Assembly: GCA_041685075.1 (NCBI GenBank)
Contig: JAWLGN010000154.1
Span: forward strand, 1 to 12,493
Source of the DNA: JAMCRM01 sp041685075
GTDB taxonomy: Bacteria; Acidobacteriota; Terriglobia; Bryobacterales; Bryobacteraceae
DNA: 12,493 nt
Direction: 5' to 3'
The translations under genes and the position numbers were made by a program. A model generated the notes under the pieces. It saw only the letters and a list, made by a program, of their open reading frames with translations, was not told the DNA's origin and searched no databases. Positions 1-6,509 of the stretch are shown here, piece after piece; position 1 is the first letter of the stretch, and each line of letters begins with the position of its first letter.

Positions 1-4
1 CCCG

Positions 5-282
5 CGGCGCGCCTGCTGCACTGCTGAGCGCGGCTGAACCCCACCCGCGCGCCGGCCCTCGCCCCACCGTAAGGGCGGCCTCGCAAATCCCGCCCCACGG
101 CGCGCCTGTTGCACTGCTGAGCGCGGCTGAACCCGCCCGCGCGCCGGCCCTCGCCCCACCGTAAGGGCGGCCTCGCAAATCCCGCCCCGCGGCGCGCCTG
201 CTGCACCGCTGAGCGCGGCTGAACCCGCCCCGCGCGCCGGCCTTCGCCCCACGGTAAGGGCGGCCTCGCAAATCCCGCCCCG
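5..282. repeat. Three tandem copies of a ~93-bp GC-rich intergenic repeat
   Basis: Three head-to-tail units start at 5, 98 and 190 (lengths 93, 92 and 93), each opening with CGGCGCGCCTG. A fragment of a fourth unit begins at 283 and diverges after a few bases. The units differ at only a handful of positions, mostly single substitutions plus a one-base indel after CTGAACCC. Each unit holds an imperfect hairpin with a GCCGGCCCT-like left arm, a ~12-nt loop and an AGGGCGGC right arm (51-79 in unit 1). In unit 3 the arms change to CCTT/AAGG, which still pair. No ORF runs through the array convincingly. The units are contiguous, with no spacers. The array probably extends beyond the left edge. Function is unknown; it could be a REP-like intergenic element or a relic of replication slippage. 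Confidence 0.85.
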
Positions 283-293
283 CGGGCTACCCG

Positions 294-302
294 TGTTAGA
301 AT
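294..302 (+). promoter_or_regulatory. Extended -10 promoter for the transketolase pair
   Basis: TGTTAGAAT fits the extended -10 pattern TGnTAnAAT, with TAGAAT as the hexamer at 297-302. There is no recognisable -35 in the repeat DNA upstream, which is normal for extended -10 promoters. Only 11 bases separate the hexamer from the ATG at 314. The expected start of transcription, about 7 nt downstream, would give a leader of only a few bases, so the message may be nearly leaderless. No Shine-Dalgarno sequence is visible. Confidence 0.5.
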
Positions 303-313
303 TTGCTTTCAAA

Positions 314-1141
314 ATGCCCCCAAAAAGATCCGTGGAAGATTTGCAGGCGATCGCCAAACGCGTGCGGCGCCATGTCGTGGAGATGACCGGCGCTGCCAAG
401 TCGGGCCATCCCGGCGGTTCGCTTTCCGCCGCTGACATCGTTGTCACCCTGTACTTCGACACCATGCGGGTGGATCCCGCCCGGCCCGACTGGCCCGATC
501 GCGACCGTTTCATCCTTTCCAAAGGCCATGCCGCTCCGGTGCTCTACGCCGTGATGGCCGAAGCGGGCTATCCCGGCGCACCCGTCGACCAGCTCACCAC
601 CCTGCGCAAGCTCGGCTCGGTCTACCAGGGGCACCCGGATATGCGTTTCCTGCCGGGGCTGGAAACCTCCACCGGCTCACTCGGCAACGGCCTCTCTCTG
701 GCCATGGGGATGGGCTGCGCGGCGCGCCTCAACCGCGCCTCCTGGCGCGTCTACTGCATGCTCGGCGACGGCGAAATCCAGGAGGGCCAGATCTGGGAGG
801 CCGCCATGTTCGGCGCCTACCACAAGGTGGATAACGTCTGCGCCATCGTGGACTACAACCGCATCCAACTCGACGGCTTCGTCAAGGACATCATGGAAAT
901 CGAGCCGCTGGTCGACAAATGGCGCGCTTTCGGCTGGCACACCCTGGAGTGCGACGGGCACGACATTCCGCAGGTCCAGGCGGCGCTCGCCGAAGCCGCC
1001 GCCACCAAGGGACGGCCCACCGTCATCATCGCCCACACGGTGAAAGGCAAGGGTGTCTCGTTCATGGAAAACAACCCCAAGTTTCACGGTGTGGCGCCCA
1101 CGCCCGCCGAAGTGGCGCTTGCCCTCCAGGAGCTTCAATAA
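314..1141 (+). CDS. Transketolase, N-terminal (TPP-binding) subunit
   Basis: This is the thiamine-diphosphate-binding half of a split transketolase, acting in the cytoplasm in the non-oxidative pentose phosphate pathway. It helps transfer two-carbon ketol units between sugar phosphates. The 275-residue protein has the hallmarks of the transketolase N domain: SGHPGG at 30-35, KGHA at 70-73, the TPP/metal motif GDGEIQEG at 151-158 followed by YN at 181-182, and HTVKGKG at 241-247. It stops where the pyrimidine-binding half normally begins. The ATG at 314 is preferred; a GTG at 293 in the same frame would overlap the -10 box. The stop TAA shares one base with the ATG of the next gene (TAATG), indicating translational coupling. 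Split transketolases of this size are known in archaea and many bacteria, so this is not a broken gene. Confidence 0.93.
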   Translation: MPPKRSVEDLQAIAKRVRRHVVEMTGAAKSGHPGGSLSAADIVVTLYFDTMRVDPARPDWPDRDRFILSKGHAAPVLYAVMAEAGYPGAPVDQLTTLRKLGSVYQGHPDMRFLPGLETSTGSLGNGLSLAMGMGCAARLNRASWRVYCMLGDGEIQEGQIWEAAMFGAYHKVDNVCAIVDYNRIQLDGFVKDIMEIEPLVDKWRAFGWHTLECDGHDIPQVQAALAEAAATKGRPTVIIAHTVKGKGVSFMENNPKFHGVAPTPAEVALALQELQ

Positions 1142-2106
1142 TGGCGACTCAACCGAAAACCGAAGTGAAGTACGGGATGGCCACCCGCCAGGCCTTCGGC
1201 AAGGCTCTCGTTACCCTCGGCCACCAGAATCCCGACGTCGTCGTCTGCGATGCGGACCTCTCCGTCTCCACCTTCACGGTTCTCTTTGCCAAGGAATTCC
1301 CCGACCGGTTCTTCTCCTGCGGCATTGCCGAAGCCAACATGGTGGGAGTGGGCGCGGGCCTGGCCATGGCCGGGAAGATCCCCTTCGTCTCCAGCTTCTC
1401 CTGCTTCGTGATGAACAAGGGCTTCGAGCAGTTGCGCGTCGGAGTGGCCTACCCCAACGTGAATCTCAAGGTGGTGGGGACCCACAGCGGCATCTCCATC
1501 GGGGAGGACGGCCCTTCCCAGATGTCCATCGAGGAGACCTCCCTGGCCTGCTCGCTGCCCAACTTCGTAGTGCTTTCGCCGGCCGATGAGACCGCCGCCA
1601 CGGCGCTGGTCCTGGCCGCCGCGGCGCACCAGGGTCCGGTCTTCGTCCGCACCGGCCGCATGAAGGCCCCCATCGTCTACGACGCCGGCCAGCAGTTTGA
1701 AATCGGCAAGGCCATCGAGGTGGTGGCCGGCTCCGACGTGACGCTCTTCGCCACCGGGCTGCTGGTGCACGAATCGGTGCGCGCGGCCGAGATTCTGGCA
1801 GCCGAAGGCATTAAGGCGCGGGTGGTGGATATCCACACCATCAAACCGCTCGACCGCGAGGCCATCCGCAAGGCGGCCGTCGAGACCGGCGCCATTGTCG
1901 TTTCCGAAGAGCACCTGGTCGATGCCGGGCTGGGCGTGCGGGTTGCGCAGGCGGTCGCCGAGTTGCACCCCTGCCCCATGGAGTTCGTCGGCATTCAGAA
2001 CACCTATGCCGAATCCGGCGCCCCGGATCAGTTGCTCGATAAGTACGGCCTGGTGGCCCGCGACGTGGCGGAGGCCGCGCGCAAGGTCGTCAGGCGTAAG
2101 CGCTAG
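1141..2106 (+). CDS. Transketolase, C-terminal (pyrimidine-binding) subunit
   Basis: This is the partner half of the split transketolase. Its 321 residues cover the pyrimidine-binding domain (about 10-175) and the transketolase C-terminal domain (about 190-310). GIAEANMVG at 61-69 supplies the conserved Glu (E64) that activates the TPP aminopyrimidine ring. GEDGPSQ at 121-127 and FVRTGR at 168-173 are further transketolase/1-deoxyxylulose-5-phosphate synthase family signatures. The partner gene and gene order favour transketolase over 1-deoxyxylulose-5-phosphate synthase, which is one long chain. The protein should form an alpha2beta2 complex with the upstream product. The start ATG overlaps the upstream stop by one base. 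In the 90 bp to the next gene I see neither a clear terminator nor a convincing promoter, only an AT-richer patch near 2158-2175. Confidence 0.93.
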   Translation: MATQPKTEVKYGMATRQAFGKALVTLGHQNPDVVVCDADLSVSTFTVLFAKEFPDRFFSCGIAEANMVGVGAGLAMAGKIPFVSSFSCFVMNKGFEQLRVGVAYPNVNLKVVGTHSGISIGEDGPSQMSIEETSLACSLPNFVVLSPADETAATALVLAAAAHQGPVFVRTGRMKAPIVYDAGQQFEIGKAIEVVAGSDVTLFATGLLVHESVRAAEILAAEGIKARVVDIHTIKPLDREAIRKAAVETGAIVVSEEHLVDAGLGVRVAQAVAELHPCPMEFVGIQNTYAESGAPDQLLDKYGLVARDVAEAARKVVRRKR

Positions 2107-2196
2107 GCGGTATCGCAAGGTCGGGGAGCCTGCGGGGTCGCACCTGGGTCCGACTCCTGATAACATTATTCGTACCTGTCTGGCTTTTGATTGGTA

Positions 2197-3234
2197 ATGG
2201 CGAGTTCACTACAGGCCGTAAGGCTGTGTGAAGTGTTGCTGGAGCAGGGACCGGGATGCGTCTGGGTCTGCCGGCGTGACGCGATCATCGAATGCGCGTA
2301 CGGCAATGCCGTGGCGCTGTTCGGCGTGCCCGCCGGGGAACTTGCCGGCCGCAGCCTCCTCGGCGTGGTACGTCCCGAACGCCGGCCCCTGTGGCAGGAG
2401 CGCCTGGCGCGCGTCTTTGCCGGCGACACCCTGACCCTCGACGAGCCGGGAGCCTCCGGCCGGTTCTCCATCGCCTGTTATCCGCTGCGCCTCGACGGCG
2501 CCGTCGACTACGCCGCCGCCGCGGCCTCGGGAGGCGCCGGCTGGCACGACCCCGCCTGCCAGGCGCGCAGCATGGCGCTCGAACTCCTCAAGTCCGCCGA
2601 TCGCGACCGCACCCGCATGGCCCGCCTCCTGCACGACGAACTCGGCCAATCCCTCAGCGCCGCCGGCCTGCAACTCGACCTGTTGCGGATGGACCTGGAG
2701 GACGCCGCGCCCACCCTGCCCGCCCGCACCGCCGAAATCCAGCAACTCCTCGAGCGCGCCATGGAGCGGGTACGCGAATTCAGCCGCACGTTGGAGCCCG
2801 ACGTAGTGGGCCCCGCCGGCCTGTACGCCGCCCTCGACCTCCTGGCGGGACGCACCCGCCGCAGCTTTCGCGGTCGCTTCCGGCTGATGGCGGACTCCTC
2901 CCTCCGGCTGGATGCCGCCCCCGCCCGGGCCCTATACCGCATCGCCGAACAGGCCGTCGATAACGCCGTCCGCCACGGCCGCTCGACGACCCTCGAAGTG
3001 CAACTCAAGTCTACGAGCCAGGGCCCCACCCTCGAAGTGCGCGACAACGGCGTGGGCTTCGATGCCGGCCGCGGCGTGCCTCCAGGCAGCGGGCTGGGCC
3101 TGCTCATCATGGAACATTACGCCGCGGAAGCGGGCATCGACCTGGCCATCACCAGCCGCCCAGGAAGTGGCACCGTCGTCCGGGCGGTGCTGCGCGCCCG
3201 CATCCCCGACGCCCCGGAGGCTCCCTATGAATAG
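2197..3234 (+). CDS. Soluble PAS-domain sensor histidine kinase, NarL/DegS type
   Basis: This cytoplasmic histidine kinase should autophosphorylate and pass phosphate to the response regulator encoded next. It has 345 residues. An N-terminal PAS-like region spans about 10-100 (VWVCRRDAIIECAYGNAVAL at 22-41, VPAGELAGRSLLG at 44-56). A HisKA_3 dimerisation domain spans about 125-205, with RLLHDELGQ placing the phospho-acceptor at H146. The HATPase domain spans about 240-335, with N256 in the N box, DNGVGFD at 283-289 and GSGLGL at 297-302. No membrane helix or signal peptide is seen, so it probably senses an internal signal; the PAS ligand cannot be deduced. The ATG at 2197 was chosen; a TTG two codons earlier is possible. 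Its end overlaps the start of the regulator gene by 8 bases. Confidence 0.9.
   Translation: MASSLQAVRLCEVLLEQGPGCVWVCRRDAIIECAYGNAVALFGVPAGELAGRSLLGVVRPERRPLWQERLARVFAGDTLTLDEPGASGRFSIACYPLRLDGAVDYAAAAASGGAGWHDPACQARSMALELLKSADRDRTRMARLLHDELGQSLSAAGLQLDLLRMDLEDAAPTLPARTAEIQQLLERAMERVREFSRTLEPDVVGPAGLYAALDLLAGRTRRSFRGRFRLMADSSLRLDAAPARALYRIAEQAVDNAVRHGRSTTLEVQLKSTSQGPTLEVRDNGVGFDAGRGVPPGSGLGLLIMEHYAAEAGIDLAITSRPGSGTVVRAVLRARIPDAPEAPYE
3216..3220 (+). promoter_or_regulatory. Shine-Dalgarno site deciding the response-regulator start
   Basis: GGAGG lies inside the end of the kinase gene, 6 nt before the ATG at 3227. The alternative in-frame ATG at 3284 has a GGAG only 3 nt upstream, which is too close to work well. 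The site therefore favours the longer regulator with a 19-residue N-terminal tail, and points to translational coupling with the kinase. Confidence 0.6.
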
Positions 3235-3961
3235 TACCGGCGGCGACCCGCGGACCGATCCCGCGGCCCCCAAAACGGAGTGTATGGCTTACGACCTCGT
3301 CCTGGTGGACGACCACAAACTGATGCGCGACGGCATCCGCACCATCCTCGAACGCTGCGGCGAGTTCCGTGTGGTGGCGGAGGCTGAAACCGGACCCGAG
3401 GCGGTCCAGGTCTGCCGCCGGCTCCGTCCGCCGCTGGTCCTCATGGACATCGGGCTGCCCGGCATCAGCGGCATCGACGCCACCATCGAGATCCTGCGCT
3501 ACTGCCCCGATACCCGCATCGTCATGCTCTCGATGTACGACGACGAAAACTCCGTCGTGGGCGCCATCCGTTCCGGCGCGCGCGGCTTCGTTTTGAAGAA
3601 GGCCTCCTCCAGCGACCTGCTCGACGCCCTCCGGATCGTCGCCCGCGGCGGCTCTTACCTCAGCTCCCAGGTCTCCGACCGCCTGCTGCACCGCATTCAG
3701 CGCGGCGATCTCGATGCCCGGGTCCAAAACCCGCTCGACAGCCTCTCGCCCCGCGAAGTGCAGGTGCTCCGCATGGTGGCCGAGGGCAAAACCAGCAAGG
3801 ACATCGCGGTGCTGCTCGATCTCGGACTTCAGACCGTCCGCAGCTACCGCAAGACCATGATGAAGAAGCTGGGGGTCAACAACGTCGCCGGCCTGACTCA
3901 CGTGGCGCTGGCCGCCGGCATCACCCGTTTCCACCGTCGCGATGCAAATACCCTGGAATGA
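3227..3961 (+). CDS. Response regulator, NarL/FixJ family (REC plus LuxR-type HTH)
   Basis: This is the likely cognate partner of the kinase just upstream, a DNA-binding regulator controlled by phosphorylation. It has 244 residues from this start. The receiver domain spans about 20-140: acidic pair DD at 28-29, phospho-acceptor D74 in LVLMDIGLPG, and the conserved Lys within LKK at 123-125. The LuxR-type helix-turn-helix spans about 172-232 (LSPREVQVLRMVAEGKTSKD, then GLQTVRSYRKTMMKKLGV). The first 19 residues are Pro/Asp/Thr-rich and lie outside the receiver fold. A start at 3284 (MAYDLVLVDD) would give a standard-length 225-residue regulator, but the better ribosome-binding site is at the upstream ATG. 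Its 3' end overlaps the amidohydrolase gene by 20 bases. Target genes cannot be read from the window. Confidence 0.92.
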   Translation: MNSTGGDPRTDPAAPKTECMAYDLVLVDDHKLMRDGIRTILERCGEFRVVAEAETGPEAVQVCRRLRPPLVLMDIGLPGISGIDATIEILRYCPDTRIVMLSMYDDENSVVGAIRSGARGFVLKKASSSDLLDALRIVARGGSYLSSQVSDRLLHRIQRGDLDARVQNPLDSLSPREVQVLRMVAEGKTSKDIAVLLDLGLQTVRSYRKTMMKKLGVNNVAGLTHVALAAGITRFHRRDANTLE

Positions 3962-4820
3962 CATCGTCCTGCGGGACGCACACGTGCACTATTTCTCGCA
4001 CGGCTTTTTCACCGCGCTGGGCGGCGTCCCCGGGGGCTGGGAGGCGCCTCCGGAAAACCCCGCGGCGCTGGCCGCCCGCTGGATCTCGGAACTCGACCGT
4101 CACGGTGTGGCCCGCGCCGCCCTGATCGCCAGCGTCCACGGCGATGAGGGCTCCGTGGCCGCCGCCGTGACGCGTTTCCCCGAGCGTTTTTACGGCTGGT
4201 TCATGCTGGACCCCACGGCTTCCGACGCGCTGGAGCGCGCCGAACGCGCCTTCCATTCCGGCCTGCGGGGCGTCTGCCTCTTCCCCGCCATGCACCGCTA
4301 CCCCCTCTCTCACCCCTGCGTAGCGGAGGTCTGCCGCCTGGCCGCCGCGAGCCCGGGCCGCATCGTGTTTGTCCACTGCGGCGCTCTCAGCGTGGGAGTT
4401 CGCAAGCTGCTCGGCCTGGCTTCCCCCTTCGACATGCGCTACTCCAACCCCATCGACCTGCACCCGGTAGCCCTCGCCCACCCCGGCGTCAACTTCATCG
4501 TGCCCCACTTCGGCGCCGGCTACTTCCGCGAAGCCCTCATGCTTTCGGACCTCTGCCCTAACGTGCATCTCGATAGCTCCAGCAGCAACGCCTGGATGCG
4601 CTACCAGCCCGAAGAGCTGGACTTGGCCCGCGTCTTCCGCCGCGCCCTCGATGTGGCCGGCCCCCGGCGCATTCTGTTCGGCACCGATTCCTCCTGCTTC
4701 CCCCGCGGCTGGCAGCGCGCGATCTTCGAGGAGCAGGCCCGCGCCCTCGCCCAAATCGGCATCTCCGCCGCCGACGCCCGCCTCATCTTCGGCGGCAACC
4801 TGGAGCGCCTCCTCTCCTGA
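3942..4820 (+). CDS. Metal-dependent amidohydrolase (amidohydrolase_2 / COG2159-like)
   Basis: A 292-residue TIM-barrel metal-dependent hydrolase or decarboxylase, probably cytoplasmic because no signal peptide is seen. The metal-site pattern of the family is present in order: HxH at 14-16 (RDAHVHYF), H145 in IVFVHCG, H189 in IVPHFGAG, and D249 in ILFGTDSS. LHLDSSSSN-like text (VHLDSSSSN, 208-216) and a GNLERLL ending are also typical. The substrate is unknown; relatives include ACMSD-type decarboxylases and lactone or amide hydrolases. The ATG at 3942 lies inside the response-regulator gene (20-base overlap) and has no clear Shine-Dalgarno. No other ATG or GTG in frame precedes the HxH motif closely enough, so this start is favoured and reinitiation is likely. 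The overlap suggests co-expression with the two-component pair. Confidence 0.82.
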   Translation: MQIPWNDIVLRDAHVHYFSHGFFTALGGVPGGWEAPPENPAALAARWISELDRHGVARAALIASVHGDEGSVAAAVTRFPERFYGWFMLDPTASDALERAERAFHSGLRGVCLFPAMHRYPLSHPCVAEVCRLAAASPGRIVFVHCGALSVGVRKLLGLASPFDMRYSNPIDLHPVALAHPGVNFIVPHFGAGYFREALMLSDLCPNVHLDSSSSNAWMRYQPEELDLARVFRRALDVAGPRRILFGTDSSCFPRGWQRAIFEEQARALAQIGISAADARLIFGGNLERLLS

Positions 4821-4863
4821 GCCGTGTACCGTCGGCGCGGCAACTGCAGTAGCGCTCGTCATC

Positions 4864-4881
4864 CTGTGCCGCCCTGCACAG
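4864..4881. promoter_or_regulatory. CRP/FNR-like palindromic operator, site 1
   Basis: CTGTGC-N6-GCACAG is a perfect 6-bp inverted repeat. It has the TGTG-N8-CACA form typical of CRP-family sites, although consensus CRP has TGTGA/TCACA. Its right end is 21 bp before the -10 hexamer at 4903, so its centre falls near -42 relative to the expected transcription start. That is where class II activators of this family bind. The same arrangement recurs at 6430-6447. The identity of the regulator is an inference. Confidence 0.5.
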
Positions 4882-4902
4882 ACAGCCAGGGGTTCCGCTC
4901 TG

Positions 4903-4908
4903 TATAAT
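4903..4908 (+). promoter_or_regulatory. -10 element of the first MPN-TonB gene
   Basis: This is a perfect TATAAT, preceded directly by TG. There is no TTGACA-like -35 at 16-18 bp; the palindrome at 4864-4881 occupies that place, which fits an activator-dependent promoter. The expected leader to the ATG at 4947 is about 32 nt. There is no obvious Shine-Dalgarno. Confidence 0.6.
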
Positions 4909-4946
4909 TTGCGGTATACATCGCGCTGGCTCTTGCGTTTCACGGC

Positions 4947-6398
4947 ATGGCGGATACCGAACAGTACGCGGGATCACTGGACGGCCCTTTAGTGTGGCAG
5001 CCCCCGGGGCAACAGATCCGGGTCGTCGTCGATTCGCGCGCGGCCGCCCGGATGCGGGACCAGGCCCTCCGCCGCTCGGCGGATGGAAGCGGCTTCGAGC
5101 CCTCTGAAGGGCTGCTGCTCGGCTCCATAGAGCGCGGCCGCATCCTCACCGTCACAGTAGAGGATATCGAACCGATAGCCGGCTCGCCCGGCGGCCGGGA
5201 ACTGGAGGCCGCCCTGAAGGCGCGTACGGCGGATGAGGCCGGGCGCTCGGTGGTGGGCTACTACCGCACCGGCCTCGGCAATGACTCCTACCTGAACACA
5301 GGTGACATGGCCCTGATTCGGGTTTGCTTCCCGGATCCCGCCAACGTCTTCTTTCTGCTCAAGCCGGGCCTGAACGATAGCCTTTCCAGCCGGCTCTATT
5401 TCTGGCAGGGAGGAGCGCTGCGCTCGGCGGGCTCCGGCGATCACCCTTTCGGCCGGCCCGCGCAGGAAGCCTTCGGCCCGGTCTTCCCGGAGGCGCCCGA
5501 GCCCACTTCCCGGTTCCGCGAACCGCCTTTCGCCCCGCGGAGGCTCTCGCGAAAGCGGCTCTGGGCGGCGGCGGCCGCGGCCATGACCGCGGTGGTCCTG
5601 CCTCTGGCGGCAGCCCACTGGTACATCGCCCGGCCGCCGGCTCCCGCCCAAACCGAAGCCGCTGTCCCCGAAGTGCGCCCGCTCGCCCTGCAGGTGGAGA
5701 AACGCCCCACGGACCTGATCCTGCACTGGAACGGCGCATCGCCCGCGGTGCGCGCGGCCGAGCGGGCCGTGCTGCACATCCGCGACGGCCCATTCCGCCG
5801 CTCCTACGATCTCGACCTCGATCAACTCCGCACCGGAAGCGTTTACTACGCTCCGCTGGGCGGCGATCTCGAGTTCCGCCTGGAGGTTTTCGGACGGGAT
5901 GGCGAGCCGGTGGTGGAATCGGTCCGGGTGTTGTCCGGTGGCCTGCTGGCGGCCGCCGCCCTTCCGCCGGAGCCGCCGGCTGCTGCGCGGCCCGCCCCGC
6001 CGCCGGCACCGCGCCGGCAATCGGCCAAGCCCGCGCGCAAGCGCAGTTCCAGGGTCCTCCAGCCGGAAACCCTGCCGCGGCCCCGCACCGTTCACTACGC
6101 CTACCGCGACTCCGACCCGCCGGCCGGCAACATCACCGCCCCCCGGCCCATTCGCCAGGTCAACCCCACGGTGCCCGCGGGCGCCGTGCGCGGCAGCGCG
6201 GAGTTCGGCGTCCGGGTCTCGATCGACCGCACCGGCAGAGTCACCGACGCGCGCCTGGTCTCCCAGCGCGGCGCCGCCAGCCGCCTGCTGGCCGATTCGG
6301 CCCTTAATGCCGCCAGGATGTGGCGCTTCGAGCCCGCCCTCCGCGGCGGCCGTCCGGTGGCCAGCAACACGGTGCTGAATATCCGGATCGCGCCTTAA
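4947..6398 (+). CDS. Membrane-anchored JAB/MPN-like protein with C-terminal TonB domain (paralogue 1)
   Basis: A 483-residue protein of unusual make-up. Residues about 15-160 look like a cytoplasmic JAB1/MPN-type domain: EGLLLGS at 54-60, VVGYYRTG at 102-109, a conserved Asp at 120, then a FFLLKP strand at 135-140 and LYFW at 150-153. One membrane helix follows at about 205-227, after the basic stretch RRLSRKR, so the N-terminus should be inside. A beta-rich periplasmic domain spans about 245-330, a Pro/Ala/Arg linker about 338-400, and a TonB C-terminal domain about 405-483 (VNPTVP, FGVRVSIDRTGRV, SALNAARMWRFEPA). JAMM metal ligands are missing: HxH is replaced by R107-T-G109, and the usual Glu position is P52. 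It is therefore unlikely to be a peptidase and more likely binds something. No exbB/exbD lies nearby. TonB_C is confident; the MPN call rests on motif reading only. Confidence 0.8.
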   Translation: MADTEQYAGSLDGPLVWQPPGQQIRVVVDSRAAARMRDQALRRSADGSGFEPSEGLLLGSIERGRILTVTVEDIEPIAGSPGGRELEAALKARTADEAGRSVVGYYRTGLGNDSYLNTGDMALIRVCFPDPANVFFLLKPGLNDSLSSRLYFWQGGALRSAGSGDHPFGRPAQEAFGPVFPEAPEPTSRFREPPFAPRRLSRKRLWAAAAAAMTAVVLPLAAAHWYIARPPAPAQTEAAVPEVRPLALQVEKRPTDLILHWNGASPAVRAAERAVLHIRDGPFRRSYDLDLDQLRTGSVYYAPLGGDLEFRLEVFGRDGEPVVESVRVLSGGLLAAAALPPEPPAAARPAPPPAPRRQSAKPARKRSSRVLQPETLPRPRTVHYAYRDSDPPAGNITAPRPIRQVNPTVPAGAVRGSAEFGVRVSIDRTGRVTDARLVSQRGAASRLLADSALNAARMWRFEPALRGGRPVASNTVLNIRIAP

Positions 6399-6429
6399 AG
6401 CGTAAGTTCCCGCACGGAGCCGCCGCGCC

Positions 6430-6447
6430 CTGTTCGGCTCGGCACAG
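6430..6447. promoter_or_regulatory. CRP/FNR-like palindromic operator, site 2
   Basis: CTGT-N10-ACAG, with the right half GCACAG identical to that of site 1 and the left half CTGTTC imperfect. It ends 21 bp before the -10 hexamer at 6469, exactly the spacing seen at 4864-4881, while the DNA between and inside the half-sites differs. Conservation of only half-sites and spacing supports a real protein-binding site rather than leftover duplication. Confidence 0.45.
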
Positions 6448-6468
6448 CGCCGCCGCGCCGGGCTGATG

Positions 6469-6474
6469 TATACT
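6469..6474 (+). promoter_or_regulatory. -10 element of the second MPN-TonB gene
   Basis: TATACT, preceded directly by TG as at the first paralogue's promoter, with no -35 hexamer at normal spacing. The expected leader to the ATG at 6510 is about 29 nt, without a Shine-Dalgarno. The gene thus seems to have its own promoter rather than depending only on read-through. No clear terminator separates it from the gene ending at 6398. Confidence 0.5.
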
Positions 6475-6509
6475 TCCCCACAGTCACTCAGACCGCTATA
6501 CCCGATCCC

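Noticed and set aside
5..282. Possible CRISPR array
   Set aside because: The units are contiguous ~93-bp repeats with no unique spacers, and no cas genes are present.
314..2106. Transketolase broken by a frameshift
   Set aside because: Each half is a complete domain with its own start, joined by a TAATG overlap, and split transketolases are well known.
4864..4881. LexA (SOS) box
   Set aside because: The E. coli-type LexA site is CTGT-N8-ACAG. Both sites here have N10, and the TGTG-N8-CACA form with the class II position fits CRP/FNR better.
6399..6468. Terminator between the two MPN-TonB genes
   Set aside because: Only a 5-bp GAGCC/GGCTC pairing with a long loop and no T tract. The region is better explained by the operator and promoter.
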